Assembly (NCBI GenBank): GCA_018136815.1
Contig: CM030938.1
Coordinates: 2,648,215 to 2,712,214 of the forward strand
Length of the DNA stretch: 64,000 bases
Direction: 5' to 3'
Source: Isochrysis galbana
Taxonomy: Eukaryota > Haptophyta > Isochrysidales > Isochrysidaceae
The notes under the pieces were generated by a model. That model searched no databases, was not told the origin of the DNA, and saw only the letters and a list, made by a program, of their open reading frames with translations. Of the stretch, positions 35,719 through 44,594 are shown piece by piece. The number at the start of each line of letters is the position of its first letter. The first letter of the stretch is position 1. The translations under genes were made by a program, and so were the position numbers.

Positions 35719-36169
35719 TGCTCATCCTGCATATATAGTATATGTCATGATGAACAAGAAAAATGCCCACGTTCCATCGAATGTTCCCCATTAGGAGTCG
35801 ACTTTGTCCACCTTGCCTTATATTATATTAATAATAGACATGCACATTAATATCAAAATTGCTGAGTATTAGTGCTGCTACTGCCACTAGCCATGCACCA
35901 ACACGCCAAGCCACGACGCCACGACACGCAGGAAGGCGAGAAGCGTTCAATCGTCACCACCCAACACGTGGAAAATCGTCGTTCAATCGTCACCACCCAA
36001 CACGTGGAAAAGCGTCGCTCAATAGTCACCACCCAACACACGTGGAAAAGCTTCGTTAAATGTTCAACTTCAATCGTCACCACCCAACAACACGTGGGAA
36101 AGCGCCGTTCAATGAAGTTCAATAGTCACCACCAGTTCACATGTTCAATGTTCACATGGGGAAGGCGCC
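35719..36169. repeat. Minisatellite with CACGTG in each unit
   Basis: After an AT-rich stretch, about five diverged 33-38-bp units occupy 35943-36140. The shared core is TCACCACCCAACACGTGGAA, and four units retain the palindromic CACGTG. There is no coding capacity. Confidence 0.75.
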
Positions 36170-36927
36170 TTGTGCCCTCACCCCCGCCTCGTGCCATCCC
36201 CCCTCCCCCCTGGGCTCCAATTCTCCTCCGGGGGGCCGTCGGCCGTCGGTCACTCGTCACTCGTCACTCTCAGACTCTGCCTCTTGCCTCTTGGCATGAG
36301 TCGAGCATTCACATTCACCACCCTGACCCCGACCTAGACCCCCAGTGGGCGCGGGTCAGGAGGCGCACTCCTAGGCCCACATGGGCCAGCTCTCGTTCTC
36401 GTACTCACCCTTCCCCCAACTAAGAACTAAGCACTAAGCAGTTTATATGAGGCGCCGAGGCGCCTTGCGCCTTGCGCCTCGCGCCCTCCCTCTCAGGTTC
36501 CAACTCCCCTCCTGGGGGCCCTGTCGGTCATCCCCACACTCTACCTTTTGGCATAAGTAGGGCGCAGGGCAATCATCAATACTCAATACCACCTAAACTC
36601 CCAGCCCCCAGTGGGCGCGGGTCGCGAGCCGCACTCCCACGCCCGCGCTGCGCGCTCGGCCTGCCCTCGAGCTGAGGCGCTGAGGCCCCCCTCATCCCAC
36701 AACCCTGGTCGCCAGGCATACAGGGGCCTCTGGGCGCCCCCCATGGCCGGTGAGGCGAGCGTGGGAGAGGCAGGGACGCCCAGCTCAGAATTTGTCTTCT
36801 AGAGAGACTCGCGGAAATTCGAAACCGTATTAGAGTACGATAAATAGTAGTGAGCGGATTGGTCGTTTCTACAGGTAAAACCGAGGTGCCTTCCCCGCGG
36901 GGGAAGAGTACAAAAGCTGGGTGCGGA
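36170..36927. repeat. Tandem pair of repeat fragments related to the 57157 family
   Basis: Two diverged copies (36170-36440 and 36465-36800) both run from a GGCGCCTTG block to CCCCAGTGGGCGCGGGTC. The second continues into GTCGCCAGGCATACAGGGGC and GGCGAGCGTGGGAGAGGCAG, matching 57296-57450. The last 120 bp before 36928 are probably leader for the next gene. Confidence 0.55.
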
Positions 36928-37356
36928 ATGAGTATGCTGGTGCTCGGAGGCGCCACGTCGCTGGCCCTGCTCGCGCCGCTGGTGCCCACGGCGGCACCCG
37001 CAGCGGCGCGCGGCGTGCGAATGGGGCGCGGTGCCGTCCTCATAGCTGATCTGACTGCGGTAACCGACTCGGTCACCAACGCCTGCCTGGTCGCAGCGGG
37101 CACGTGCACACCGGACATCTCGCCGTTTGAGCCTCACCTCTTTGAGGGCTTCAGCACACTCGGGGGCGACATGGGCTGGACGATGGCCGTGGCCGGGTTC
37201 GGCCTTGCCGGTGCGTATCTCACTCAAGGCACAGAAGCCTTCTCCGTCGAGGAGGACGAGACATGGTTAGATGACGACCTCACAAGGAGGAGGCCGCAGA
37301 GCTTGCTCTCCAGGGACCGTGCCGATGGGCTGGGTGGCGATGATCCGTTCATGTAG
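36928..37356 (+). CDS. Small hypothetical membrane protein
   Basis: The 142-residue protein starts at the ATG at 36928. A hydrophobic, alanine-rich N-terminus (MSMLVLGGATSLALLAPLVP) could be a signal or organelle-targeting segment. It is followed by a conserved-looking middle (SPFEPHLFEGFSTLGGDMGW) and one membrane helix (WTMAVAGFGLAGAYL), then a charged tail rich in Asp and Arg. I do not recognise the family. The partial protein at 63823 has a comparable N-terminus, but no relation is shown. An in-frame GTG 78 bp upstream is not a credible eukaryotic start. Confidence 0.6.
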   Translation: MSMLVLGGATSLALLAPLVPTAAPAAARGVRMGRGAVLIADLTAVTDSVTNACLVAAGTCTPDISPFEPHLFEGFSTLGGDMGWTMAVAGFGLAGAYLTQGTEAFSVEEDETWLDDDLTRRRPQSLLSRDRADGLGGDDPFM

Positions 37357-38631
37357 ATTAGATGTAGCATCACATACGCTCATACTTTTCGATGGCTGGG
37401 TTATGTGAGGAATAGGAGTGGGCTTCGCAACTTGGGGGAATGAGTGAGCTTCACCAAGCGCATGATTGCGAATGCATGGCTGGTGATACCGTCACATCCT
37501 TCCAAACAACTGTGGTGCCAGGCGATGTTGCATTACAAGTTCTCTCGACGACTTGCCTGCTCTTCTGGTTGTGCCCATGCATCTCATTCGGCGCACATGC
37601 CGTATGTGCGTGTGGTACGGACGTATTACGTACATGATGGACGTGATTCTTGGTGGCCGGTCATGATGAATGATGAATTGATCGTTGTGGGATCTCTTCC
37701 CTTTCTCTATTGTGTTGCTATTTTTCAACTAATCTGTTGCTTCTGCATGAATAATACCCTTGAAGATGCACATCGCTCCTGCTAGGACACTTCCCTTCCC
37801 GGGAGGCCGGAGCCATCTCGTTCGCCCCACGCTCACTTCCATTTCCGCTCCCCCCCCCGTCATTCCGCTTTGTCGCTTGGGCTGTCAGGGGGGTGCGGCC
37901 CGTGCACTACGATGGGCCATGCGCAGGGGGAGGGCTGGGTCGGGCCTTCTAGTGTACTGGTATGTGACACCGCGACATGCGCCACGGCGGTGTAATATGT
38001 TGCTTCTGCATATTCCATGTCTTGGTACGTTATATGTTATATTGGACCAATATTATATATTATTACTACTACTATTGGTTATTGTTATATCGCGCTGGCT
38101 GCCAGGGAGCAGCCAGGGCGGCAACAAAAAGCAGAAAGGTCATGACAAACAGTGAGTGAGACAGTGCTACAGGGGTGGGGTCTAGAACCTGGGACACCTG
38201 GTGGTGCTGCAGATCTCACGAGGATACCTTTGGGCCACGGTGTCTCAACAACATTCACAAGGAGCACAAAGCCTTACATATACCCCACCGCGGTTCTTTG
38301 GATAATAATTTGAGACAAACAGGAAGGCGCGCGAGGGAAGAGAGAAGGAATCGAGAATATAGGGAATCGGCGGGTATTGTCTTAGTATGAGCCGATGAAG
38401 CGTCGTTGCGTCGTGGGTGTTGATGAAGGTGAGATTCCTTAGATGCACTAAGTCGATCTAGAGTGAGCTGAGATACCCAAGATGAAGGCGAGGTCAAGAG
38501 AAGTCGATGTGCAAATGACTCGGGAACTCTAGAACTCGATGTGCATCAACTGCGGATGATTATGTGGAGAAGAGTCTGGAAGGTGGTGCACATGATGAAG
38601 GAGGCAGATGACTTTCTGAAGGGGAAAAAAA
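37357..38631. other. Intergenic region, no gene seen
   Basis: Several frames are open by chance, but none has recognisable motifs. Positions 37785-37900 weakly resemble 10430-10540. TTATATATTATTACTACTAC at 38051-38070 is AT-rich simple sequence. Confidence 0.4.
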
Positions 38632-38835
38632 AACTTTTAATATTCTCGCCTCACTCGTGGCACTGGAAGATGCTCGCGAAGCCACGCCCTTTCTCTTCCC
38701 ACTCCCCCACTCCCTGCCTTGCGGCAACTCCCCTCGTGCTCTACTTAGGGGCCCGGGTCGTGCAGGGGGTTCGAGCTAAGCGGGGTGCACCTGTCCCCAA
38801 CAGTAAGTTCTCTCCGTCCTCCTGCTCTGTTGAGT
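38632..38835 (+). repeat. Dispersed repeat starting CTTTTAATATTCTCGCC
   Basis: The sequence matches 47517-47700: AAACTTTTAATATTCTCGCC, a CCTTGCGGC block, then CTCGTGCTCTACTTAGGGGC. The inverse border (GGCGAGAATATTAAAAG type) ends the repeats at 27200, 47420 and 62495, so these copies share one terminal sequence. Confidence 0.65.
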
Positions 38836-39828
38836 GACCTGTCTATACAGAAGGTGTTGCGGGGTGTCGTCGTACTAATGCGCACGGGCGTTCACTCAGT
38901 GTGTCCGTAGTTATGATCGGCCGCCCATCCGAAATATCGGTCAGAGCGGGGTGACCCTAAACCCCGGGACTCAGCCTGCGTAGGAGTAGTTGTCATTGTC
39001 TGCCATCGAGCGCTTCGAGCGAGGAGGTAGACGGAGGTTCTGAGGATTGCGACGCGCGGCGTCGGAGAGTAGAGACGAGGCTAGCTAGCGTGCTAGTGGA
39101 AGAGAGAGAGACTGAGAATGAGAGCTTCTTAGGTCCAAGGTAGACACAAGGGTCTACAACGCGGGGACTCAAAAAGTTGCTGATCAACAGAGACACACAA
39201 ACTAAACCAAACGGGGCGAAAACTACCACACTTGGACGGACGACCGAACGTCGGCACCAAGGCAACTTAGCAGCGCACGGACATGCGACAGAGGGGACGG
39301 AACAACGAGGGCAAACCTCGCTGGGGGAGCTGCGACCGAGGTATAACAGAAGACGGACGACAATCGTGGAACGTTTGATGCCATCAAGCGAAAGTAGGAG
39401 AAGAGGCGGTATACCCATCAACGAGACCTTGAGGGTTAAAATAGCTCACGGCTAAAAGTAAAAGTCTGTCCTCGTATGGAATACGACAGTTATACGTTAT
39501 TGTTATTATATTATCTACCATCTATCTATGTGTGGGTACGCAACTAGCATTCCTAACAACTAACTTCAAACAGCCGATATCCCGAAGGCGCAGGAGGGAG
39601 AGGAGGACTAGACCTCCGGGGATCGGTGCAAGCCGCCCACGACCCACGACCGGAAGCCCCACACACCGAGCCCCTATGTCCTAAGTAGAGAGCACGAGGC
39701 GACAAGCCGCAAGGCAGGTGTGAGGAGTGGTAAGGGAAGCGGGCGTGGCTACGGGACGAATAATGTACTAATGCTCAGTTATATTATTATTACGACTTAA
39801 CCATTAACCATTCCAGATTCCAGGGCCG
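38836..39828. other. Unclassified region, possibly LTR-element leader
   Basis: No confident gene. A minus-strand frame at 38993-39421 is serine- and leucine-rich without motifs. From 39640 a repeat tail (CCGAGCCCC, GCCGCAAGGCAGG, GGGAAGCGGGCGTGGCTAC) matches 47290-47390. TACTAATGCTCAGTTA at 39769 recurs at 58074. Confidence 0.35.
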
Positions 39829-40060
39829 CGCGCGAAGGCGAGATTATTAAGATCATTACGAATAAGTTAGTTGTTAGGGGGGGAAACTTCTTAATATTCT
39901 CGCCACGCGCGCGGCCCTGCACATTCGCCCTAGAGGACAAAGGAACGAAGGTGGGTAAAGGGGGGGGGGGAGCGAAGGTGCTAAGGGGCGGTGTCAGGTG
40001 GTAGCAGCCGGTCACTAGTAGGTGTTTTAGCCCTGAATCTTCAGGTGTTTTTTTCACTGT
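39829..40060. repeat. Inverted repeat borders and dispersed repeat
   Basis: AGGGCCGCGCGCG...GGCGAGATTATTAAGA (39829-39855) and AATATTCTCGCCACGCGCGC (39895-39914) face each other as an inverted pair about 40 bp apart, joining two repeat borders head to head. Positions 39935-40055 match 33748-33880. Confidence 0.6.
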
Positions 40061-40814
40061 CAGTGATCACTGCAAGTACATAAAATCAAAACTCCAGTTG
40101 TTTGCCAGCCAAGAATTGGTAGCTCCTCATTTTCGTTCGCTTTGTTTCTCTTTCTACTTGTAATTTGGCTACTTTGTGCGTTTTCGTTTGTGTGCTTGCA
40201 TTTTGTTGGTGGTTTGCTTGTACAGGCTCACGACAACGGACGCAGACAGCGCGAGGCCTTACTCCTCCAATGCGGATAGCTAAGTCTCCGTCGCGCATCA
40301 ACCGCGGTGAGACACTCTTCCATTGTGCACCATGTCATCCACATTCGTTGAGGGAGGATTAGCAAGAAGCGTGGCTCACCCGCGCTCGGCCCACACTTCA
40401 ATAATCTGTCGAGCGCGACGACCGTAAAGGTCCTGCTCGATCTTTTAGTCCTGGTCGATCTGTTACTTGCATCCACGGTCCTCTCCGTAGAAAAGCTGCT
40501 CGTGGCACAAATGCCACAGTCTCAGCCACACACGAAGCAACAAATGGATCGAGGCCCGAGCGCAACCCATGAGCGGGTGGCAGTCCCACGGCAAAGAGGC
40601 CGGAGGATAGGTTGGGTGAGACGACTACTGGGGGGAGCAGCTCTCGGGGCGAGAGTGCATAGCTGACACACACGTCTCTGCGCGTGCAGCCGGATGACTG
40701 ACCGCGGCCACTCGCGAATGAGCTTCACATGATTAGGATGACATCACAATGACGATGCGAGCAAGCAGTTGGACAGATGCGTGACCGACGCCGATGACGA
40801 ACTCCTGTATGTAT
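40061..40814. other. Intergenic region, no gene seen
   Basis: Three overlapping minus-strand frames are open but lack motifs. This is probably the 3' flank of the membrane-protein gene. Confidence 0.35.
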
Positions 40815-42236
40815 CTATACGAAACTGACGTCTGCATTGCTCTGGGTCTCCTGACCACCGTCCATCGAGGCCGTCATCTTCTCGACCTCCATCGCTGGAG
40901 CACTTGGCGCTGATGGGAGTTGCACAGGAGCTACAGAGGTGGCGTTGTGCACCAAGATGCCCGCGACGACGGGTACGTTATGCTCACTCTGGACATCCGG
41001 CTTGGGCGTCGTCGGCATGACCCGATTGTCTGGTTGGATAGCTGACGAGCTCGCTCCAGGTGAGCTCGATGCGCGAGCGGACTTGCACGGCGACTTGCCC
41101 AGCTCTTGGCTGTTCTCCTCGAGTAGGGCGGAGCTGGCCAGTCCTGTGCGGCGCGTGATGCTGATTGACGGTTCTGGCTGCGCCTGTATCGGAGGCATGA
41201 CTTCGGCGCGCTTGCCTCGCATTCGCCTCCGCACCGCGCGCGAGACGGCGTACAGTCTATGGGCCGCTTTGCTGCCCGCAGAGGGCGAGAGGGTGAAAAT
41301 CCCATGGAGGAGGGTGCCCATGCTAATCAGAGCGCCAACGGTGACCTCCTCGGCGACACGCATGATGAGCGCCGAGGCGGTGAAGGCGACTTCAAGCGCG
41401 GCAGCGAGCACAGCGATCGGAAGCGTGAGCATCGCGACGGCGTCCCCCCTCTGCACACGCTCCAGTGACTCCGTGCTGGACTGCTTCATCACACGGCTTG
41501 CACCCTCGAGCGGCAGTCGGACGGAGAGGAGGACCATCTCGACGGCGGAGACGGCGACGACAAAGAAGGAGCCGATGGTAAGCTCGATGACGCTGTGATG
41601 ACTGCGCGTAAAGGCGCCTGCCTCGGCTGGCGCGGGCGTCTTGAGCGCCGCCTCCCAAATCCTGCGGTGCTCGCAGCCCTCTTGCAGGAGCCGAGCGTCG
41701 AGCTGCATGTCCTCTGGGTGTAGCAGTCGTACCCAGCTCTCGTACGTGGCCTTCTCCTTGCTGCGCGCGATATATGCGGCGGCGTGGGCGGTGAGCAGCG
41801 CGCGCGCATCCTTGTTCGCCACCTCCACCTGCCTGTTCTCGCTCTCCTCTTCCCTGGTGAGGCCTGAGACTCCCGCCCAGCAGTCGACAGTCGGCGCCAT
41901 GGTGTGGTAGGCGGTGAACTCGAGGAAGTCGTCCTCCTGCAACATGTCGACAGCCATCGAGAGGACCAGCCCGTTGATCCGCTGCTTCCACGTCTTGAAC
42001 GAGCGCGGCTTGGCCCCATGCATCTCCCATGCATCCTGGTCCCTTGGGAAGACCTCTGGCCGCTCGAGCTTGTCAATCACGGCCCGCATCGCGACGAGCG
42101 TGCCGCGCTCGGGGCGGGTGGTGCCCAGCTCGTGTGCGAGCTGGCCGAGCGCGTGGTTCACCTCCGCCTCGCTCTTACTCGGGTCCTTGAGCGCATAGCG
42201 CGCCATCTCCAAGGCGTCGAGCGCCGCGGCGGACAT
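40815..42236 (-). CDS. Hypothetical membrane protein with C-terminal disordered tail
   Basis: The 473-residue protein starts at the ATG at 42236 (MSAAALDALEMARYALKD); the frame upstream is low-complexity. Residues 1-210 are soluble and helical, with KPRSFKTWKQRINGLVLSMA and a TAHAAAYIARSKEKATYESW region. Two or three hydrophobic segments follow: VIELTIGSFFVVAVSAVEMV near 225 and LTLPIAVLAAALEVAFTASA with TVGALISMGTLLHGIFTL near 290-335. The last 130 residues are polar and proline-rich. No family is recognised. A membrane anchor with cytosolic N-terminal domain is the simplest reading. Confidence 0.65.
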   Translation of the reverse strand: MSAAALDALEMARYALKDPSKSEAEVNHALGQLAHELGTTRPERGTLVAMRAVIDKLERPEVFPRDQDAWEMHGAKPRSFKTWKQRINGLVLSMAVDMLQEDDFLEFTAYHTMAPTVDCWAGVSGLTREEESENRQVEVANKDARALLTAHAAAYIARSKEKATYESWVRLLHPEDMQLDARLLQEGCEHRRIWEAALKTPAPAEAGAFTRSHHSVIELTIGSFFVVAVSAVEMVLLSVRLPLEGASRVMKQSSTESLERVQRGDAVAMLTLPIAVLAAALEVAFTASALIMRVAEEVTVGALISMGTLLHGIFTLSPSAGSKAAHRLYAVSRAVRRRMRGKRAEVMPPIQAQPEPSISITRRTGLASSALLEENSQELGKSPCKSARASSSPGASSSAIQPDNRVMPTTPKPDVQSEHNVPVVAGILVHNATSVAPVQLPSAPSAPAMEVEKMTASMDGGQETQSNADVSFV

Positions 42237-43225
42237 CGCTCCCGGGGGGAAGGGGGAGGGTCCACACAGTCGAGGAGAGGGGGGGTGCGAGAGATGAAGG
42301 AACCCCGCCGGAGAGAGAAGAAATCCGGCCAGCCGGGCGGGTGCAAGCTGGGGCTGCGAGCAACCAACAAGCAACCCCCCTTTCCCCCCTTCCCCCTTCC
42401 GCGCGGCAGGGGGGGGGGGGGGGGGGGGGGCGGAGGGGCGGAGGAGCCGTGCGAAGCGATGGGAGTGAGAGAGGAGAGAGAGAGAGAGGGAAGCCCCCAC
42501 ACTCTCACCGCTCCGAGCCGGGCAGACTGAGCTGCGCCGTACATAAAGTACGGAGTAGGAGTACTAGTCTGTTCTCTCTCTCTCTCTTCTCTAGAGACGG
42601 CTCTCCTGAGGGGTGTCTGCCTCCCTCTGCATGTACTGTATATCGTCTTTTCTCTCTCGGATCTTTTCACGTACACCTTCAGTTTTCTCACATTTCATTT
42701 CGTAAAATGTGTGGCGTAGGAGTACCTCTCCCAAACTCAATCTCGAGACCCTTCTCTGACTGCTCTACTCCCTCCGTCTCTGTACTTGGGAGTAAAGTAG
42801 GAATACTACTAAAGTAGATGGTAAAAAATGCGCGCGTTCACTTTTTGAGGGTGGGGTGAGGGGTGAGTATGTAGATGACGGGTGTTCATTAGGGCTGTGA
42901 ATCAAGGATGGTTCATCAGTACTGAAATAAGCTTTCACTATCAGTAGCAGCTCCACAATGCCGGAACACTGATATCAGTTGTAAGTGCTAGGACTATTAT
43001 TAAAGAAGATGTTCCACCATCAAAGAGGGTGTTCTACTAATAGAAAATAAAAATAGACAGTAATAGACAGTCTCGCGCGGGAGACAATGAGACAAAAGTC
43101 CGTTGGCGACGCCGGACGTCGGAGGGCCGCGCTCCCCCCTCCCCCCTACTTTCCTCCCTCCTTGCCCATGCTCGCCATCGCTCCAACGACCATTTCTGGC
43201 GCGGAGGGCACGGGCGGTGATGAGG
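42237..43225. other. Upstream region with shared repeat block
   Basis: It contains a G run (42410-42430), an AG-rich run (42470-42490), a TC run (42571-42592) and a block at 42541-42860 with GAGTAGGAGTACTAG and GATGGTAAAAAATGCGCG that also occurs at 1180-1290. Position 42770 has CTCCCTCCGTCTC, reminiscent of Stowaway-type ends, but no matching second end is seen. Positions 42870-43070 are AT-rich with no gene. Confidence 0.45.
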
Positions 43226-43291
43226 CGGCTTGCGGCTTGCCTTCATTTGGTCTCCTTTCCCTCAGGGTTTCTTCCCCTCCCGTGGGGACTC

Positions 43292-43699
43292 TCACCCTAC
43301 CATGAGCCCCCCCGCGAGCACCCCGAAGGAGAGGCCCAGGAGCACCACGTACGCGACGAGAACGGCGTCGCCTTGGCTCGGCACGAGGGCGCGCCCCGAG
43401 AGGGCCTGGTAGACGCCCACGCCGAGCACGGCGTAGCCCGTCCCCTTGTGCGCGACCCGCCACACGGCGCGGCGTGTGGTGCGGGCGGCGGGCGTGCCGC
43501 GCACGAGCGCGTTGAGCGGCTGCAGCAGGGCGAGGGCGAAGGCGACGATCCCGAGCGTGTGATGGGGGTGCGAGAAGTGGCGCCCTCGGGGCACCCACGC
43601 GACCCGGCTGGGGTTTATGATCTCCGGCTGAGGCTCGTTCGGGGCGCTCGCTCCGGATCGATAGCTCCGTGACGAGCGCTTTCCCAACGTGCAGTGCAT
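43292..43699 (-). pseudogene. Cytochrome b561 domain, N-terminally incomplete
   Basis: The 135-residue frame contains RGRHFSHPHHTLGIVAFALA, LLQPLNALVRG, RAVWRVAHKGTGYAVLGVGV and VAYVVLLGLSFGVLAGGLM. This is the second half of a cytochrome b561 domain as found in DOMON-b561 proteins, with the haem-binding histidines in HPHH and AHK. These proteins move electrons across membranes, usually from ascorbate. The first membrane helices and any DOMON domain are not found upstream, so this is either a last exon behind an intron or a broken copy. Its last 80 bp are duplicated at 1575-1657. Confidence 0.65.
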
Positions 43700-44594
43700 G
43701 CCAGATCTCCGGGAACCCGGGGGCGGAGGAGAGAGGAGGGAGGCCGCGAGAAAGGGGGAGATGGGCGATGGGGCGGCGGAGCTTTCTCGCTTTCTCGCGC
43801 CAACCTTTCCCGCCGGGGAGAAACGGCTATTTTAAACTTAGTCATTCATCTCCTCCCGGCTACCATACTGTACGCACCACCAGGTCCGGCGGACCCGGTA
43901 CCGGTCCACCGGTACCGCCGGTACCGGTACCTGTGGAACAACTTAGACTTAGTAAGACTTAGTTGCAACTATAAGTTGTGCAGCCCAACCCTTACTAATA
44001 GTTAAAAAGCCCCTGTTGACCGCTCTTTTTAATGTCGGGGAGGAGGCCCTTCACCTTCACTATTCACTACCCCAATCCTTTGTCCGTTGTATCCGAGCAT
44101 CCGAGCCCAAGGTTGCCATCTGCGCACAACAAATACTATGAGTATAAGAGGATGATGGTGTGATGGGACGATGGGATCATCACATGCCTTATAAGGTGAG
44201 GGTGTTCTAGTATCGCCCCATTATGATCATGAAAGTCAACCTGGAGACCTGGAGGCATCCAGTATGAATAGAAGCACATAGGATTAGACGAGTATTTTAC
44301 CATCTCGAAAAATCAAAAATCACATTCCAAGGGATACTACTCGACTCCTCTATGAATAATTATATATAATGAATAAAAGAGAAGAATGAAAGAGAGAGAG
44401 AGAGACAGAGGAAGGTGTGGGTGGGCTGGGGGAGGGGTTGGTCGGGTGTTGCAATGCGGTGCCATGGGGTGGTAGAAGAGGCCCAGGGGGAAGAGAGAGA
44501 GAGAGAGAGCGAGAGAGCGAGAGAGAGCGCCGGGTCGTGGACTCCGCCGCCGCCCTCCCCTGACTCCTCCCTCCTTCCCCCTCCCCCTCCCGAG
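43700..44594. other. Intergenic region and GTPase leader
   Basis: GGTACC/ACCGGT palindromes cluster tightly at 43892-43932. AG microsatellites lie at 44390-44410 and 44491-44528, just upstream of the GTPase start. Positions 43990-44030 are an inverse copy of the 6656-6690 motif. No gene is visible. Confidence 0.45.

Noticed and set aside
35943-36140. Repeat array that could suggest a CRISPR
   Set aside because: Units are contiguous, diverged and lack unique spacers. The setting is eukaryotic; it is a minisatellite.
38760-38780. GGGGGTTCGAGC, resembling a tRNA B box
   Set aside because: No A box, acceptor stem or cloverleaf can be formed around it. No tRNA gene is supported.
40228-40728. Three overlapping minus-strand frames
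   Set aside because: They overlap in different frames, have no recognisable motif and unlikely composition, and lie in the 3' flank of a real gene.
42541-42860. Stowaway-type mariner MITE suggested by CTCCCTCCGT
   Set aside because: No second inverted end or TA duplication was found.
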